Source of the DNA: CAVWGP01 sp963754645
GTDB lineage: Bacteria > Pseudomonadota > Alphaproteobacteria > Bin65
Assembly (NCBI GenBank): GCA_963754645.1
Contig: CAVWGP010000003.1
Location: forward strand, 1 to 47,315
DNA length: 47,315 bases
Direction: 5' to 3'
The position numbers were made by a program, and so were the translations under genes. Of the stretch, positions 34,601 through 42,786 are shown one piece after another. The stretch's first letter is position 1. The number at the start of each line of letters is the position of its first letter. The notes beneath the pieces were generated by a model. That model searched no databases. It saw only the letters and a list, made by a program, of their open reading frames with translations, and was not told where the DNA came from.

Positions 34601-35350
34601 GACCTGCAAAGCCAGCCGCGCAAGATCATCTCGTCGCCGATCTGGAGCGGGATCGAATCCGAGAAGGTGAGCTACAACGCCTGCTACACGAACGTGCACG
34701 AGCTGATCCCGTGGCGCACCCTGACGGGGCGGCAGCAGCTCTACCAGGATCACGCCTGGATGCTCGCCTTCGGCGAGGGTTTCTGCCTCTACAAGCCGCC
34801 GATCGACACCAAGACGATCAAGCCGCTGCTCGGCACGCGCGGCAACGGCAACCCCGAAGTTGTGCTGAACTTCATCACCCCGCATCAGAAATGGGGCATT
34901 CACAGCACCTATACCGACAATCTCATCATGCTGACGCTCAATCGCGGCGGCCCGGTGATCTGGCTGGGCGAGATCGACGCCAAGAAAATCGGCGTCGAGG
35001 ACAATGATTGGGTCGAGCTGTTCAACGCCAATGGCGCGATCGTCGCGCGCGCGGTGGTGAGCCAACGCGTCCCCGAAGGCATGACGCTCATGTATCACGC
35101 GCAGGAGAAGATCGTGAACGTGCCCGGCAGCGAGATCACCGGCGCGCGGGGCGGCATCCACAATTCAGTGACCCGCACCTGCCCGAAGCCCACGCACATG
35201 ATCGGCGGCTACGCCCAGCAAAGCTACGGCTTCAACTATCACGGCACGATCGGCACCAATCGCGACGAGTTCGTCATCGTCCGCAAGATGGCGAAGGTCG
35301 ATTGGATGGAGCGGCCGCTCGAAACGAAGCTCGGTCAGGCTGCCGAGTAG
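31613..35350 (+). CDS. narG: Membrane-bound nitrate reductase, catalytic alpha subunit
   Basis: 1245 aa, full length, ATG at 31613 after AAGGGGATC. Molybdenum bis-MGD enzyme reducing nitrate to nitrite on the cytoplasmic side of the membrane. The FS0 cluster motif is H50-x3-C54-x3-C58 (THGTNCTGSCSW) with C93 (PRGCSRG). The Mo ligand is D219 in SFYDWYCDLPPASPQ. Further markers: GSNVPQTRTPDAHF, GQSGGGWSHYVGQEKLRP, and the C-terminal SVTRTCPKPTHMIGGYAQ. No stop or frameshift in 3.7 kb. Electrons come from NarH. This is the terminal acceptor system that pairs naturally with anaerobic benzoate oxidation. Confidence 0.97.
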   Translation: MSHFLDRLMFFKRNVDGFSGSHGVVTNEDRTWEDGYRLRWSHDRVVRSTHGTNCTGSCSWKIYVKGGIVTWETQQTDYPRTRPDLPNHEPRGCSRGASYSWYLYSAQRVKYPLVRGRLVRLWRAAKAEHKDPVAAWASIVEDPVKARAYKLVRGLGGFVRVKWDEVNEIIAAANAYTIKAHGPDRVIGFSPIPAMSMVSYAAGSRYLSLIGGVCMSFYDWYCDLPPASPQTWGEQTDVPESADWYNSTFLILWGSNVPQTRTPDAHFFTEVRYKGAKAVVVTPDYSEASKFADLWLNPKQGTDAALAMAMGHVILKEFHVDKKSAYFEDYCRQYTDMPHLVRLAKKDGRYVADRFLRASDFADARGETNNPDWKTLVVDTATNDIVAPTGSVGFRWGEQGKWNLESRSANGKAIVPRLTLGDARDEIVPVAFPYFGNIPHEHFRHTAHPDVLTRNVPAKRVTLKDGEALVATVYDLFLAHYGVDRGFGGDAAKSYDDDVPYTPAWQERITGVAREKVIAVAREFASNADKTKGRSMVILGAAVNHWYHADMNYRGIINLLVMCGCVGQSGGGWSHYVGQEKLRPQSGWLPLAFALDWSRPPRQMNSTSFFYAHTSQWRYEKLGIDEILSPLAKGELKGSLIDFNVRAERMGWLPSAPQLERNPLTIAKDAAAAGQEPIPYTVAQLKSGALKMSCDDPDNAKNFPRNLFVWRSNLLGSSGKGHEYFLKYLLGTQHGVQGKDLGQEGGQKPMDVAWHDKGAEGKLDLLVTLDFRMSTTCMYSDIVLPTATWYEKFDLNTSDMHPFIHPLSKAVDPAWEARSDWDIFKGIARKFSEVCVGHLGVEKDVVLTPILHDTPAEIAQPFAPKDWKKGECEPVPGKTMPAITVVERDYPNTYKKFTALGPLLGKLGNGGKGIAWKTDEEIAFLKELNFIVTEPGVTQGMPKIESDIDATEVILTLAPETNGHVAVKAWESLGKATGRDHTHLALHREDEKLRFRDLQSQPRKIISSPIWSGIESEKVSYNACYTNVHELIPWRTLTGRQQLYQDHAWMLAFGEGFCLYKPPIDTKTIKPLLGTRGNGNPEVVLNFITPHQKWGIHSTYTDNLIMLTLNRGGPVIWLGEIDAKKIGVEDNDWVELFNANGAIVARAVVSQRVPEGMTLMYHAQEKIVNVPGSEITGARGGIHNSVTRTCPKPTHMIGGYAQQSYGFNYHGTIGTNRDEFVIVRKMAKVDWMERPLETKLGQAAE

Positions 35351-35375
35351 TGCCGCGCAACAGGAGGATCCGGCA

Positions 35376-36905
35376 ATGAAAGTTCGCGCACAGATCGCGA
35401 TGGTGCTCAATCTCGACAAATGCATCGGCTGTCACACCTGCTCGGTGACGTGCAAGAACGTGTGGACGAGCCGCGAAGGCGTCGAATACGCCTGGTTCAA
35501 CAATGTCGAGACCAAGCCCGGCATCGGCTATCCCAAGGATTGGGAAGATCAGGAAAAATGGAAGGGCGGCTGGGTCCGCCTCGCCAATGGCAAGATCCAG
35601 CCGAAGCTCGGCGGCAAATGGCGCATCCTGGCCAACATCTTCGCCAATCCGCATCTGCCTGAGATCGACGATTACTACGAACCCTTCACCTTCGACTACG
35701 AGCACCTGCAATCGGCGCCCGAGATGCAAACGATGCCGACCGCCCGGCCGCGCTCGCTCATCACCGGGAAGCGCATGGAAAAAATCGTCTGGGGGCCGAA
35801 CTGGGAAGAAATCCTCGGCACCGAATTCGCCAAGCGCTCGAAGGACAAGAACTTCGACAATATGCAGAAAGAAATTTACGGGCAGTTCGAGAACACGTTC
35901 ATGTTCTACCTGCCGCGCCTGTGCGAGCACTGCCTCAATCCGTCTTGCGTCGCCTCATGCCCTTCGGGGTCGATCTACAAGCGCGAGGAAGACGGCATCG
36001 TTCTCATCGATCAGGACAAGTGCCGCGGCTGGCGCATGTGCGTCAGCGCGTGCCCGTACAAGAAAATCTATTACAACTGGCAATCGGGCAAGGCGGAGAA
36101 ATGCATTTTCTGCTATCCTCGAATCGAGGTCGGCGAACCGACTGTGTGCGCGGAAACCTGTGTCGGCCGCATCCGCTATTTAGGCGTGCTGCTTTACGAC
36201 GCGGATCGCATCCAAGAAGTGGCCTCGGTGGAAAAAACAACCGAGCTTTATCCCGCGCAGCTCTCGATCTTCCTCAATCCGCATGATCCCGCGGTGATCG
36301 AACAGGCACGCAAGGACGGCGTGCCCGAGTCCTGGCTCGAAGCCGCGCGCCGTTCGCCGACCTACAAGATGGCGATCGATTGGAAGGTCGCGTTTCCGCT
36401 CCACCCCGAATACCGCACCTTGCCGATGGTTTGGTACATCCCGCCCCTGTCGCCGATCCAGGCCGCGGCCGACGCCGGCAAGATCGCGATGAGCGGCGGA
36501 ATTCCCGACGTGCATTCGTTGCGCATTCCCGTGCGCTATCTCGCCAATTTGCTGACCGCCGGCGACGAGGCGCCGGTCGTGCTCGGCCTCGAACGCATGA
36601 TGGCGATGCGCGCCTATATGCGCTCGCGTCATGTCGACGGCGTCGAGAACAATGAGGTGCTCGAGCGTGTCGGCCTGACCAAAGCCCTGGTCGAGGACAT
36701 GTATCAGATCATGGCGATCGCGAATTACGAGGACCGCTACGTGATCCCGACCGCGCACCGCGAATATGCCGAGAACGCCTTCGATCTCAAGGCGGCGTGC
36801 GGCTTCAGCTTCGGCAATGGCTGCTCCGATGGCGCCAACACGGCAAGCCTGTTCGGCCCGCGCAAAGGCAAGGCGGGCGGCAAGACGCCGATGGAGGTTT
36901 CGTGA
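35376..36905 (+). CDS. narH: Nitrate reductase iron-sulfur beta subunit
   Basis: 509 aa, ATG at 35376 after CAGGAGGATC. It carries four clusters between NarI and NarG. The first cysteine group is C16-x2-C19-x2-C22-x3-C26 (KCIGCHTCSVTCKNVW). The second starts LCEHCLNPSCVASCPSG; the third is DKCRGWRMCVSACPYKK, where Trp replaces one Cys, as expected for the [3Fe-4S] centre. The fourth includes KCIFCYPRIE and VCAETCVGRIRYLG. Length and order are normal. Its stop overlaps the narJ ATG (TGATG). Confidence 0.97.
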   Translation: MKVRAQIAMVLNLDKCIGCHTCSVTCKNVWTSREGVEYAWFNNVETKPGIGYPKDWEDQEKWKGGWVRLANGKIQPKLGGKWRILANIFANPHLPEIDDYYEPFTFDYEHLQSAPEMQTMPTARPRSLITGKRMEKIVWGPNWEEILGTEFAKRSKDKNFDNMQKEIYGQFENTFMFYLPRLCEHCLNPSCVASCPSGSIYKREEDGIVLIDQDKCRGWRMCVSACPYKKIYYNWQSGKAEKCIFCYPRIEVGEPTVCAETCVGRIRYLGVLLYDADRIQEVASVEKTTELYPAQLSIFLNPHDPAVIEQARKDGVPESWLEAARRSPTYKMAIDWKVAFPLHPEYRTLPMVWYIPPLSPIQAAADAGKIAMSGGIPDVHSLRIPVRYLANLLTAGDEAPVVLGLERMMAMRAYMRSRHVDGVENNEVLERVGLTKALVEDMYQIMAIANYEDRYVIPTAHREYAENAFDLKAACGFSFGNGCSDGANTASLFGPRKGKAGGKTPMEVS

Positions 36906-37576
36906 TGCTGATCTATCGCGCGCTCGCCGCCCTTCTATCCTACCCGGAGGAATCGCTCGTCGCGGCACTGCCCGAGCTGCGCGGCGAGATTCGCGGCGCA
37001 CCCGCGTTGCCGCTCAAGCAAAAGGAAGCGCTTGACCGGCTCCTGACCGAACTCGCCGAACGCGATCTGCTCGATTCGCAGGAGCGCTACGGCGGGCTGT
37101 TCGATCGCGTGCGCTCCGCTTCGCTGCATCTCTTCGAGCACGTGCACGGCGCCTCGCGCGACCGCGGCATGGCGATGGTCGATCTGCTTGGCCTCTATCG
37201 CCGCCACGGTCTCGAGATCGCCGCCAACGAGCTGCCCGACTATCTGCCGCTGTTCCTGGAGTTTCTTTCGATCGTCGAGCCGGACGAGGCTTCGCGCATG
37301 CTGGCCGACACGTCGCATATCCTCGATCTCATTCACGGCCGGCTGTCGGAACGCGGCAGCGCCTATGCCGCGATCTTTGCCGCGCTGCTGCACCTCGCAG
37401 GCGCCAAACCCACGGCCCAACCCGCGCCCGCGGAAGACGAAGACAGCTTCGAGGCGCTGGACCGGGCCTGGGAGGAAGCGGCGGTGCAGTTCGGCCCGAA
37501 CGATCCGTCGGCGGCGCAAAACGGCTCGCCCTGCTCGCGCGCCGCCGCGGTCGTCGCCGGCTTTGCCGAGACGTAG
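36905..37576 (+). CDS. narJ: Nitrate reductase assembly chaperone
   Basis: 223 aa from the ATG at 36905, overlapping the narH stop by one base; an in-frame GTG at 36902 is an alternative. TorD/NarJ-type all-helical chaperone that binds the NarG N-terminus during cofactor insertion. Characteristic are YRALAALLSYPEE at the start, SLHLFEHVHGASRDRGMAMV and LPDYLPLFLEFLS. It is not part of the final enzyme. The C-terminal part (AKPTAQPAPAEDEDSFE) is a low-complexity acidic linker. Confidence 0.93.
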   Translation: MLIYRALAALLSYPEESLVAALPELRGEIRGAPALPLKQKEALDRLLTELAERDLLDSQERYGGLFDRVRSASLHLFEHVHGASRDRGMAMVDLLGLYRRHGLEIAANELPDYLPLFLEFLSIVEPDEASRMLADTSHILDLIHGRLSERGSAYAAIFAALLHLAGAKPTAQPAPAEDEDSFEALDRAWEEAAVQFGPNDPSAAQNGSPCSRAAAVVAGFAET

Positions 37577-37596
37577 ACGAAAAGGGGAGAAGCTCG

Positions 37597-38301
37597 ATGC
37601 AAAACTATCTCAATACCCTCGTCTTCGGCATCTACCCTTATATTTGCCTGAGCGCGTTTCTGATCGGCAGCCTGATCCGCTTCGATCGCGAGCAATACAC
37701 TTGGCGCAGCGGATCGAGCCAGATGCTGCGCAAGCGGCAGTTGCGCTGGGGCTCGAATCTGTTTCACGTCGGCATCCTGATGATCTTCGTCGGGCATTTC
37801 GTCGGCTTGCTGACGCCGAAAGAGCTATACCAAGCCGTCGGCCTTTCCACGCCGGGCAAACAGATGCTCGCGATCGTGGCCGGCGGAATTTTCGGCGCCA
37901 TGTGCTTCGCCGGCCTCTCGCTGCTCATCCACCGGCGTCTGTTCGACCCGCGTATTCGCGCCACCAGCTCGGCGATGGATATCGGCATTCTCCTGCTGCT
38001 CTGGCTGCAGCTCGTGCTCGGGCTGATCTCGATCCCGTACTCGCTGCAGCACCCCGATGGCAGCGTCATGGTGCAGCTCTCGGAATGGGCGCAACGCATC
38101 GTCACCTTGCGAGGCGGCGTGGCTGAAAAAGTCGCGGGTGTCGCCTGGGTCTACAAGGCGCACATATTTCTTGGCATGACGATCTTCCTCGTCTTCCCGT
38201 TCAGCCGCCTCGTCCATATCTGGAGCGCGCCGATCGGTTACCCGTTCCGGCGCTACCAGGTCGTCCGCCGCCGCGGCGCCGCCGCGCCGCATGGCCGCTG
38301 A
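37597..38301 (+). CDS. narI: Nitrate reductase cytochrome b gamma subunit
   Basis: 234 aa, ATG at 37597 after AAAGGGGAGAAG. Five membrane segments, with haem-ligand histidines expected at about H54 (NLFHVGILMIFVGH), H66, H187-region (YKAHIFLGMTIFLVFPF) and H205 (SRLVHIWSAP). It anchors NarGH and passes electrons from quinol at the periplasmic side, which makes the reaction proton-motive. The end SAPIGYPFRRYQVVRR is typical. An arginine-rich tail ends just before the parvulin gene. Confidence 0.95.
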   Translation: MQNYLNTLVFGIYPYICLSAFLIGSLIRFDREQYTWRSGSSQMLRKRQLRWGSNLFHVGILMIFVGHFVGLLTPKELYQAVGLSTPGKQMLAIVAGGIFGAMCFAGLSLLIHRRLFDPRIRATSSAMDIGILLLLWLQLVLGLISIPYSLQHPDGSVMVQLSEWAQRIVTLRGGVAEKVAGVAWVYKAHIFLGMTIFLVFPFSRLVHIWSAPIGYPFRRYQVVRRRGAAAPHGR

Positions 38302-38311
38302 GGATTTCGCT

Positions 38312-39064
38312 ATGACAATCACCGTGAACGAGGTCGCAATACCGGATCAAGCCGTGTTCGCTGAAATGCAGTATCACCCGGCGCGCAATGCGGGCGAGGC
38401 GCAGCGACAGGCCGGGGAGGCTTTGGTCGTGCGCGAGCTCCTGCTCCAGGAGGCGGCGCGCCGAGGCTTTGCCGCCAACGAATCCGGCGTCGAAGCGCTG
38501 CTTGCGGAGGAATTGCCGGTACCCGAGCCCGACGAGGCGACGTGCCGGCGCTATTACGAGAACAACCGCAAGCGTTTTCGCACGCCGGATCTGCTCGAAG
38601 CGCGGCACGTCCTGGTTGCGGCGCCACCTGACGATGCGGCCGCGCGCGGCGAGGCCAAAATCAAGGCGACCGCCATCGCGGACGAGATCGCCGCCGGCCG
38701 CGCGCGCTTCGCCGCCTTGGCCGCGGCGCACTCCGCCTGTCCATCGAAGACGAATGGCGGCCATCTCGGCCAGATCACGCGCGGTTCGCTGGTTCCAGAG
38801 CTTGAGACCTACGTTTTCGCGATGAAGGCCGGCGAGCTTTGCCCCGTGCCGGTGTCGAGCCGATATGGCTGGCACATTGTCGAAGTGCTCAATCGCGCCG
38901 ACGGAAAAGAACTGCCCTTCGACCGGGTTTGCGAGCGGATCGCCGACTATCTCACCGAGCATGCCTGGCGCCGAGCCCTGCGCCAGTACATCTTGATTCT
39001 GGCCGGCCGCAGCCAGATCGAAGGAATCGAACTCGAAGCGGCAAGTTCGCCGCTTGTGCAGTAG
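38312..39064 (+). CDS. Parvulin-type peptidyl-prolyl isomerase in the nar operon
   Basis: 250 aa from the ATG at 38312 with GAGGATT upstream; an ATG at 38291 overlaps narI. Residues about 1-105 are a helical NifM/SurA-like N-domain, and about 105-205 the rotamase domain: EARHVLVAAPPDD, FAALAAAHSACPSKTNGGHL, GQITRGSLVPELETYVFAMK and SRYGWHIVEVLNR. No signal peptide is visible, so it should be cytoplasmic. Homologous genes follow narI in many nar operons and may help fold the reductase. The exact client is not known. Confidence 0.88.
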   Translation: MTITVNEVAIPDQAVFAEMQYHPARNAGEAQRQAGEALVVRELLLQEAARRGFAANESGVEALLAEELPVPEPDEATCRRYYENNRKRFRTPDLLEARHVLVAAPPDDAAARGEAKIKATAIADEIAAGRARFAALAAAHSACPSKTNGGHLGQITRGSLVPELETYVFAMKAGELCPVPVSSRYGWHIVEVLNRADGKELPFDRVCERIADYLTEHAWRRALRQYILILAGRSQIEGIELEAASSPLVQ

Positions 39065-39079
39065 AACGGCTGCGGCGAG

Positions 39080-39106
39080 GCCGAGATTCGAGCATTCGAC
39101 TTCGGC
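39080..39106. terminator. Possible bidirectional terminator hairpin
   Basis: GCCGA (39080-39084) pairs with TCGGC (39102-39106), and inside it TCGA (39088-39091) with TCGA (39096-39099), separated by a small internal loop. It sits between the convergent parvulin and small membrane protein genes. No T-run is present, so the call is weak. Confidence 0.35.
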
Positions 39107-39301
39107 TCAGCTCGCGTCGTCGTCCACGCCAGCGGCAATGCTTCCGCCGAGGCGGATGGTGTAGATCGTGCCAAATGCAAATAGCAGCCAGCCCGCCGCA
39201 TTAATGCCCGCATCGTGCCCGCGCGCGGCGAAGTTCAAGCCCAGCAAGGCAACGACGCCCGAAACAATGAGAATGATCCAGCTCGAAATAACATAGTTCA
39301 T
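39107..39301 (-). CDS. Small two-helix membrane protein, unknown function
   Basis: 64 aa from the ATG at 39301 with GAGG nearby. Two hydrophobic segments, about 4-22 (VISSWIILIVSGVVALLGL) and 33-52 (AGWLLFAFGTIYTIRLGG), and a short acidic tail (GVDDDAS). I do not recognise a family. It is divergent from ccoN and shares its 205-base control region, including the FNR box. This suggests co-regulation with cbb3 oxidase; an accessory role in the membrane is only a guess. Confidence 0.6.
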   Translation of the reverse strand: MNYVISSWIILIVSGVVALLGLNFAARGHDAGINAAGWLLFAFGTIYTIRLGGSIAAGVDDDAS

Positions 39302-39404
39302 CGGCAAGCCTCACGCGCAAATTCGCGACGAAATCGTCGAGCCTCAACGACACCGCCCGACGGTCGCGATCAGTTTCGTTTACGGGCTGACCGCCCGTCC
39401 AGCC

Positions 39405-39418
39405 TTGATTTACGTCAA
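39405..39418 (+). promoter_or_regulatory. FNR/FixK-type box before ccoN
   Basis: TTGATTTACGTCAA, one mismatch from consensus. Centre to predicted start (39453) is 41.5 bases, with TAACGA at 39441-39446 as -10. This leaves a 54-base leader to the ccoN ATG. Low-oxygen activation by FnrN or FixK is the known pattern for cbb3 operons. Confidence 0.75.
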
Positions 39419-39506
39419 GGCCGACGATGCTGCGGCGCAGTAACGACGACCGCAGCGCGGCGTGCGGCGAACAGCTCGCAGCGAGGCTGGCCCGGGGAGC
39501 GATCGA

Positions 39507-40979
39507 ATGAGCGTTGCCGTCATGTCCGCGACAGGCGTGTCCGCGCCGGCGACCGAGCGGATTGTCTACAATTACGACGTTGTCCGCCACTTCGTCACGG
39601 CGACCGTCTTTTGGGGCGTCGTGGCTTTTCTCGTCGGCGTCGTCATCGCCTATCAATTGGCGTTTCCGGCCCTCAACTTCGATCTCGAGTATTTTACCTT
39701 CGGACGGCTGCGGCCGGTCCACACCTCTGCGGCCATATTCGCGTTCGGCGGCAATGCGCTGTTCGCCACGTCGCTTTACGTCGTGCAGCGAACCTGCCGC
39801 GCGCCGCTGTGGGGCGGTCCCGCCTTGGCCAATTTCATCTTCTGGGGCTACCAGATTTTCATCGTGATGGCCGCGCTCGGCTACGTGCTCGGCGTGACGC
39901 AGGGCCGCGAGTATGCCGAGCCTGAGTGGTATGTCGACCTCTGGCTCACCTTCATCTGGGTCCTGTACTTGGCGATTTTTCTCGGCACCGTCGTGCGGCG
40001 AAGGGAACCGCACATCTATGTGGCGAACTGGTTCTACCTCGCCTTCATCGTCACCGTCGCCGTGCTCCATCTCGGCAACAACCTCGCCGTTCCGGTGTCG
40101 TGGACCGGCGCCAAGAGCTACTCGGTGTTCTCGGGGGTTCAGGACGCGCTGACCCAATGGTGGTATGGGCACAATGCCGTCGGCTTCTTCCTCACCGCGG
40201 GCTTCCTCGGCATCATGTACTACTTCGTGCCCAAGCGCGCCGAGCGGCCGATCTACTCCTACCGCCTCTCGGTCGTGCATTTCTGGTCGCTGATCTTCCT
40301 CTATATCTGGGCCGGACCGCACCATCTCCATTACACGGCGCTGCCCGACTGGGCACAGAGCCTTGGCATGATGTTCTCGGTCATGCTGTGGATGCCGTCC
40401 TGGGGCGGGATGATCAACGGGCTGATGACGCTGTCCGGCGCGTGGGACAAGCTGCGCACCGATCCGGTCTTGCGCTTCATGGTGGCCGCGGTCGGCTTCT
40501 ACGGCATGAGCACCTTCGAAGGGCCTGTCATGTCGATCAAAGCCGTCAACGCGCTCAGCCATTACACGGATTGGACCGTCGGCCATGTGCATTCCGGCGC
40601 GCTCGGCTGGGTGGCGTTTATCAGCTTCGGCGCCGTGTATTTTCTGGTTCCGGTGTTGTGGCAGCGGCGCGAGCTCTACTCCTTGAAGCTCGTGAGCGTC
40701 CATTTCTGGATCGCGACCCTCGGCATCGTGCTCTACATCACCGCCATGTGGGTGAGCGGCATCATGCAGGGCCTAATGTGGCGCGCCTACGACAAGCTCG
40801 GCTTCCTGCAATACAGCTTCGCCGAAACCGTCGCGGCGATGCATCCCTACTACGTCATCCGCGCCGCCGGCGGCACGCTGTTCCTGATCGGCGCGCTGCT
40901 CATGGTCTACAACGTTTGGCGCACGGTCAAAGGCGACTATCCGGCCGCGAGCGAAGCTCGCCTCCAGATCGCTCGTTAG
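39507..40979 (+). CDS. ccoN: cbb3-type cytochrome c oxidase subunit I
   Basis: 490 aa from the ATG at 39507 (GGGGAGCG upstream). About 12 membrane segments. Ligand histidines of the low-spin haem b, haem b3 and CuB are in RPVHTSAAIFAFGG, WYGHNAVGFFLTAGFL, WAGPHHLHYTALPDWAQ and HYTDWTVGHVHSGALGW. The catalytic Tyr of cbb3 enzymes is expected in the helix with ALSHYTDW-type context. It reduces oxygen to water with very high affinity. Heads the complete ccoNOQPGHIS operon. Confidence 0.97.
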   Translation: MSVAVMSATGVSAPATERIVYNYDVVRHFVTATVFWGVVAFLVGVVIAYQLAFPALNFDLEYFTFGRLRPVHTSAAIFAFGGNALFATSLYVVQRTCRAPLWGGPALANFIFWGYQIFIVMAALGYVLGVTQGREYAEPEWYVDLWLTFIWVLYLAIFLGTVVRRREPHIYVANWFYLAFIVTVAVLHLGNNLAVPVSWTGAKSYSVFSGVQDALTQWWYGHNAVGFFLTAGFLGIMYYFVPKRAERPIYSYRLSVVHFWSLIFLYIWAGPHHLHYTALPDWAQSLGMMFSVMLWMPSWGGMINGLMTLSGAWDKLRTDPVLRFMVAAVGFYGMSTFEGPVMSIKAVNALSHYTDWTVGHVHSGALGWVAFISFGAVYFLVPVLWQRRELYSLKLVSVHFWIATLGIVLYITAMWVSGIMQGLMWRAYDKLGFLQYSFAETVAAMHPYYVIRAAGGTLFLIGALLMVYNVWRTVKGDYPAASEARLQIAR

Positions 40980-40997
40980 CAAGAAAGGCACGAGATA

Positions 40998-41723
40998 ATG
41001 CGTCTCAAGCATTCCGCCTTCGAAACCAATGCGACTCTGCTCGTCATCGGCATCGTCGTCACGATCGCGATCGGCGGCTTGGTCGAGATCGTGCCGCTGC
41101 ATACCATCAAATCGACGATCGAGCGGGTTTCGGGCGTGCGCCCCTATACGCCGCTCGAACTTGCGGGCCGCAACATCTACATCCGCGAAGGCTGCTACAA
41201 TTGCCACAGCCAAATGATTCGGCCGTTCCGCGACGAGGTCGAGCGCTATGGCCATTACAGCCTGGCCGCCGAAAGCATGTACGACCATCCCTTCCAGTGG
41301 GGCTCGAAACGCACGGGCCCGGACCTGGCCCGGGTCGGCGGCAAATATTCCAACGAGTGGCACGCGGCTCACATGGCGAACCCGCGCGCCGTCGTGCCCG
41401 AGTCGGTGATGCCGGGATATGCGTTTCTCGCGCGGCGCGAACTGCGGCCCGGCGAGATGGCGGCGCATTTGCGCGCGTTGCGTGCCGTGGGCGTGCCGTA
41501 TAGCGACGACATGATCGCGAACGCCGACAAGGATTTGCAGGCACAGGCCGATCCCGACGGCGATCACAAGGCGCTGCTCGGCCGCTATCCGAAAGCCACG
41601 GCCGGCGATTTCGACGGCGATCCCAAGCGCCTCACTGAGATGGACGCGATCATCGCCTACATGCAGATCCTCGGCCGCATGGTCGACTTCCGGTCGATCA
41701 AGCCCGAAGACCTCCGGCAATAG
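40998..41723 (+). CDS. ccoO: cbb3-type oxidase monohaem subunit II
   Basis: 241 aa, ATG at 40998. One N-terminal membrane helix (about 12-33) anchors a periplasmic domain with one c-haem site C66-Y-N-C69-H70 and the following Met ligand in SQMIRPFRDE or VMPGYAF. The motifs REGCYNCHSQMIRP, HPFQWGSKRTGPDLARVGGK and MDAIIAYMQILG are standard. It passes electrons from CcoP to CcoN. Starts 18 bases after ccoN. Confidence 0.97.
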   Translation: MRLKHSAFETNATLLVIGIVVTIAIGGLVEIVPLHTIKSTIERVSGVRPYTPLELAGRNIYIREGCYNCHSQMIRPFRDEVERYGHYSLAAESMYDHPFQWGSKRTGPDLARVGGKYSNEWHAAHMANPRAVVPESVMPGYAFLARRELRPGEMAAHLRALRAVGVPYSDDMIANADKDLQAQADPDGDHKALLGRYPKATAGDFDGDPKRLTEMDAIIAYMQILGRMVDFRSIKPEDLRQ

Positions 41724-41733
41724 GGAGCACGCG

Positions 41734-41913
41734 ATGGTTGAGTACTACGAGACGCTGCGGTCGCTGTGGGTTGTCTGGCTGTTCGGCTTGTTCCTGGCAA
41801 TCGCGGTCTGGGCATACTGGCCATCGAACAAGCGCCGGCTCGAAGCCCAGGCGCAGATCCCCTTCAACGACGAACAGCGGCCAACAGCCGCCAAATCGAA
41901 AGCGGAAGGGTGA
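41734..41913 (+). CDS. ccoQ: cbb3-type oxidase subunit IV
   Basis: 59 aa, ATG at 41734, between ccoO and ccoP. One membrane helix (about 11-29: SLWVVWLFGLFLAIAVWAYW) and a polar tail ending in QRPTAAKSKAEG. CcoQ is a small stability factor for the oxidase complex. The short length and central position are as usual. It ends 3 bases before the ccoP ATG. Confidence 0.9.
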   Translation: MVEYYETLRSLWVVWLFGLFLAIAVWAYWPSNKRRLEAQAQIPFNDEQRPTAAKSKAEG

Positions 41914-41916
41914 ACG

Positions 41917-42786
41917 ATGCCAACCAAGAGCGAAAAAGATATCTTCGCGGGCAAGCCGACAACCGGCCACGAGTGGGACGGCATACGTGAACTCGACACG
42001 CCGCTACCGAAATGGTGGGTGTATGTCCTCTATGCCTCGATCGCTTGGGCGCTCGTTTACTTCGTCCTTTATCCGTCGATCCCCGGCATCAGCGGATACA
42101 CCAAGGGCGTTTTGAATTACAACTCGCGCATCGAGGTTGGCCAACGTATCGAAGAGGCACGCCGTGCCCAATCGAACTATCTCGACCGCGTGCGCGTCGC
42201 CTCGCCCGAGGAAATCCGCTCCGATACCGACTTGATGAACTTTGTCCTCGCCGGCGGCAAGTCGGCGTTCGCGGACAATTGCGTGCCTTGCCATGGCCCC
42301 GGCGGCGCCGGGCGGGTGGGCTTCCCTTCGCTTGCCGACGATGTGTGGATCTGGGGCGGCAGCCTTGCCGATATCGAAAAGACAATCCGCGTCGGAATCC
42401 GCGCCGACAGCAAGGATTCGCGAACGGCGCTGATGCCGAACTTCGGTGTCGACAACGTGCTGAAGGCGCCGCAGATCGACGATGTTGCCGAGTTTGTCCT
42501 GTCGTTGAGCAACCGCGCGCAGAACGCCCCGGCCGTCGGGCGCGGCGCCAAGCTCTACGCCGAGCAATGCGTGGCGTGCCACGGCGCCAAGGGGCAGGGC
42601 AATGCCGAACTCGGCGCGCCGCGTCTCGATACGCGAATTTTCCTCTATGGCGCGGCAAAGGACGACATCGTCAAGCAGATCGCGAAGCCGCAGCATGGCG
42701 TCATGCCGGCTTGGGCCGGGCGGCTCGACGATACGACAATCAAGATGCTGGCCGTCTACGTTCACTCGCTGGGGGGCGGCAAGTGA
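41917..42786 (+). CDS. ccoP: cbb3-type oxidase dihaem subunit III
   Basis: 289 aa, ATG at 41917. A cytoplasmic start with GHEWDGIRELDTPLPKWWVY, one membrane helix (about 33-53), and two cytochrome c domains: C122-V-P-C125-H126 and C218-V-A-C221-H222. Met ligands are likely in ALMPNFG and VMPAWAG. It takes electrons from soluble or membrane cytochrome c and gives them to CcoO. Overlaps ccoG (GTGA). Confidence 0.97.
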   Translation: MPTKSEKDIFAGKPTTGHEWDGIRELDTPLPKWWVYVLYASIAWALVYFVLYPSIPGISGYTKGVLNYNSRIEVGQRIEEARRAQSNYLDRVRVASPEEIRSDTDLMNFVLAGGKSAFADNCVPCHGPGGAGRVGFPSLADDVWIWGGSLADIEKTIRVGIRADSKDSRTALMPNFGVDNVLKAPQIDDVAEFVLSLSNRAQNAPAVGRGAKLYAEQCVACHGAKGQGNAELGAPRLDTRIFLYGAAKDDIVKQIAKPQHGVMPAWAGRLDDTTIKMLAVYVHSLGGGK

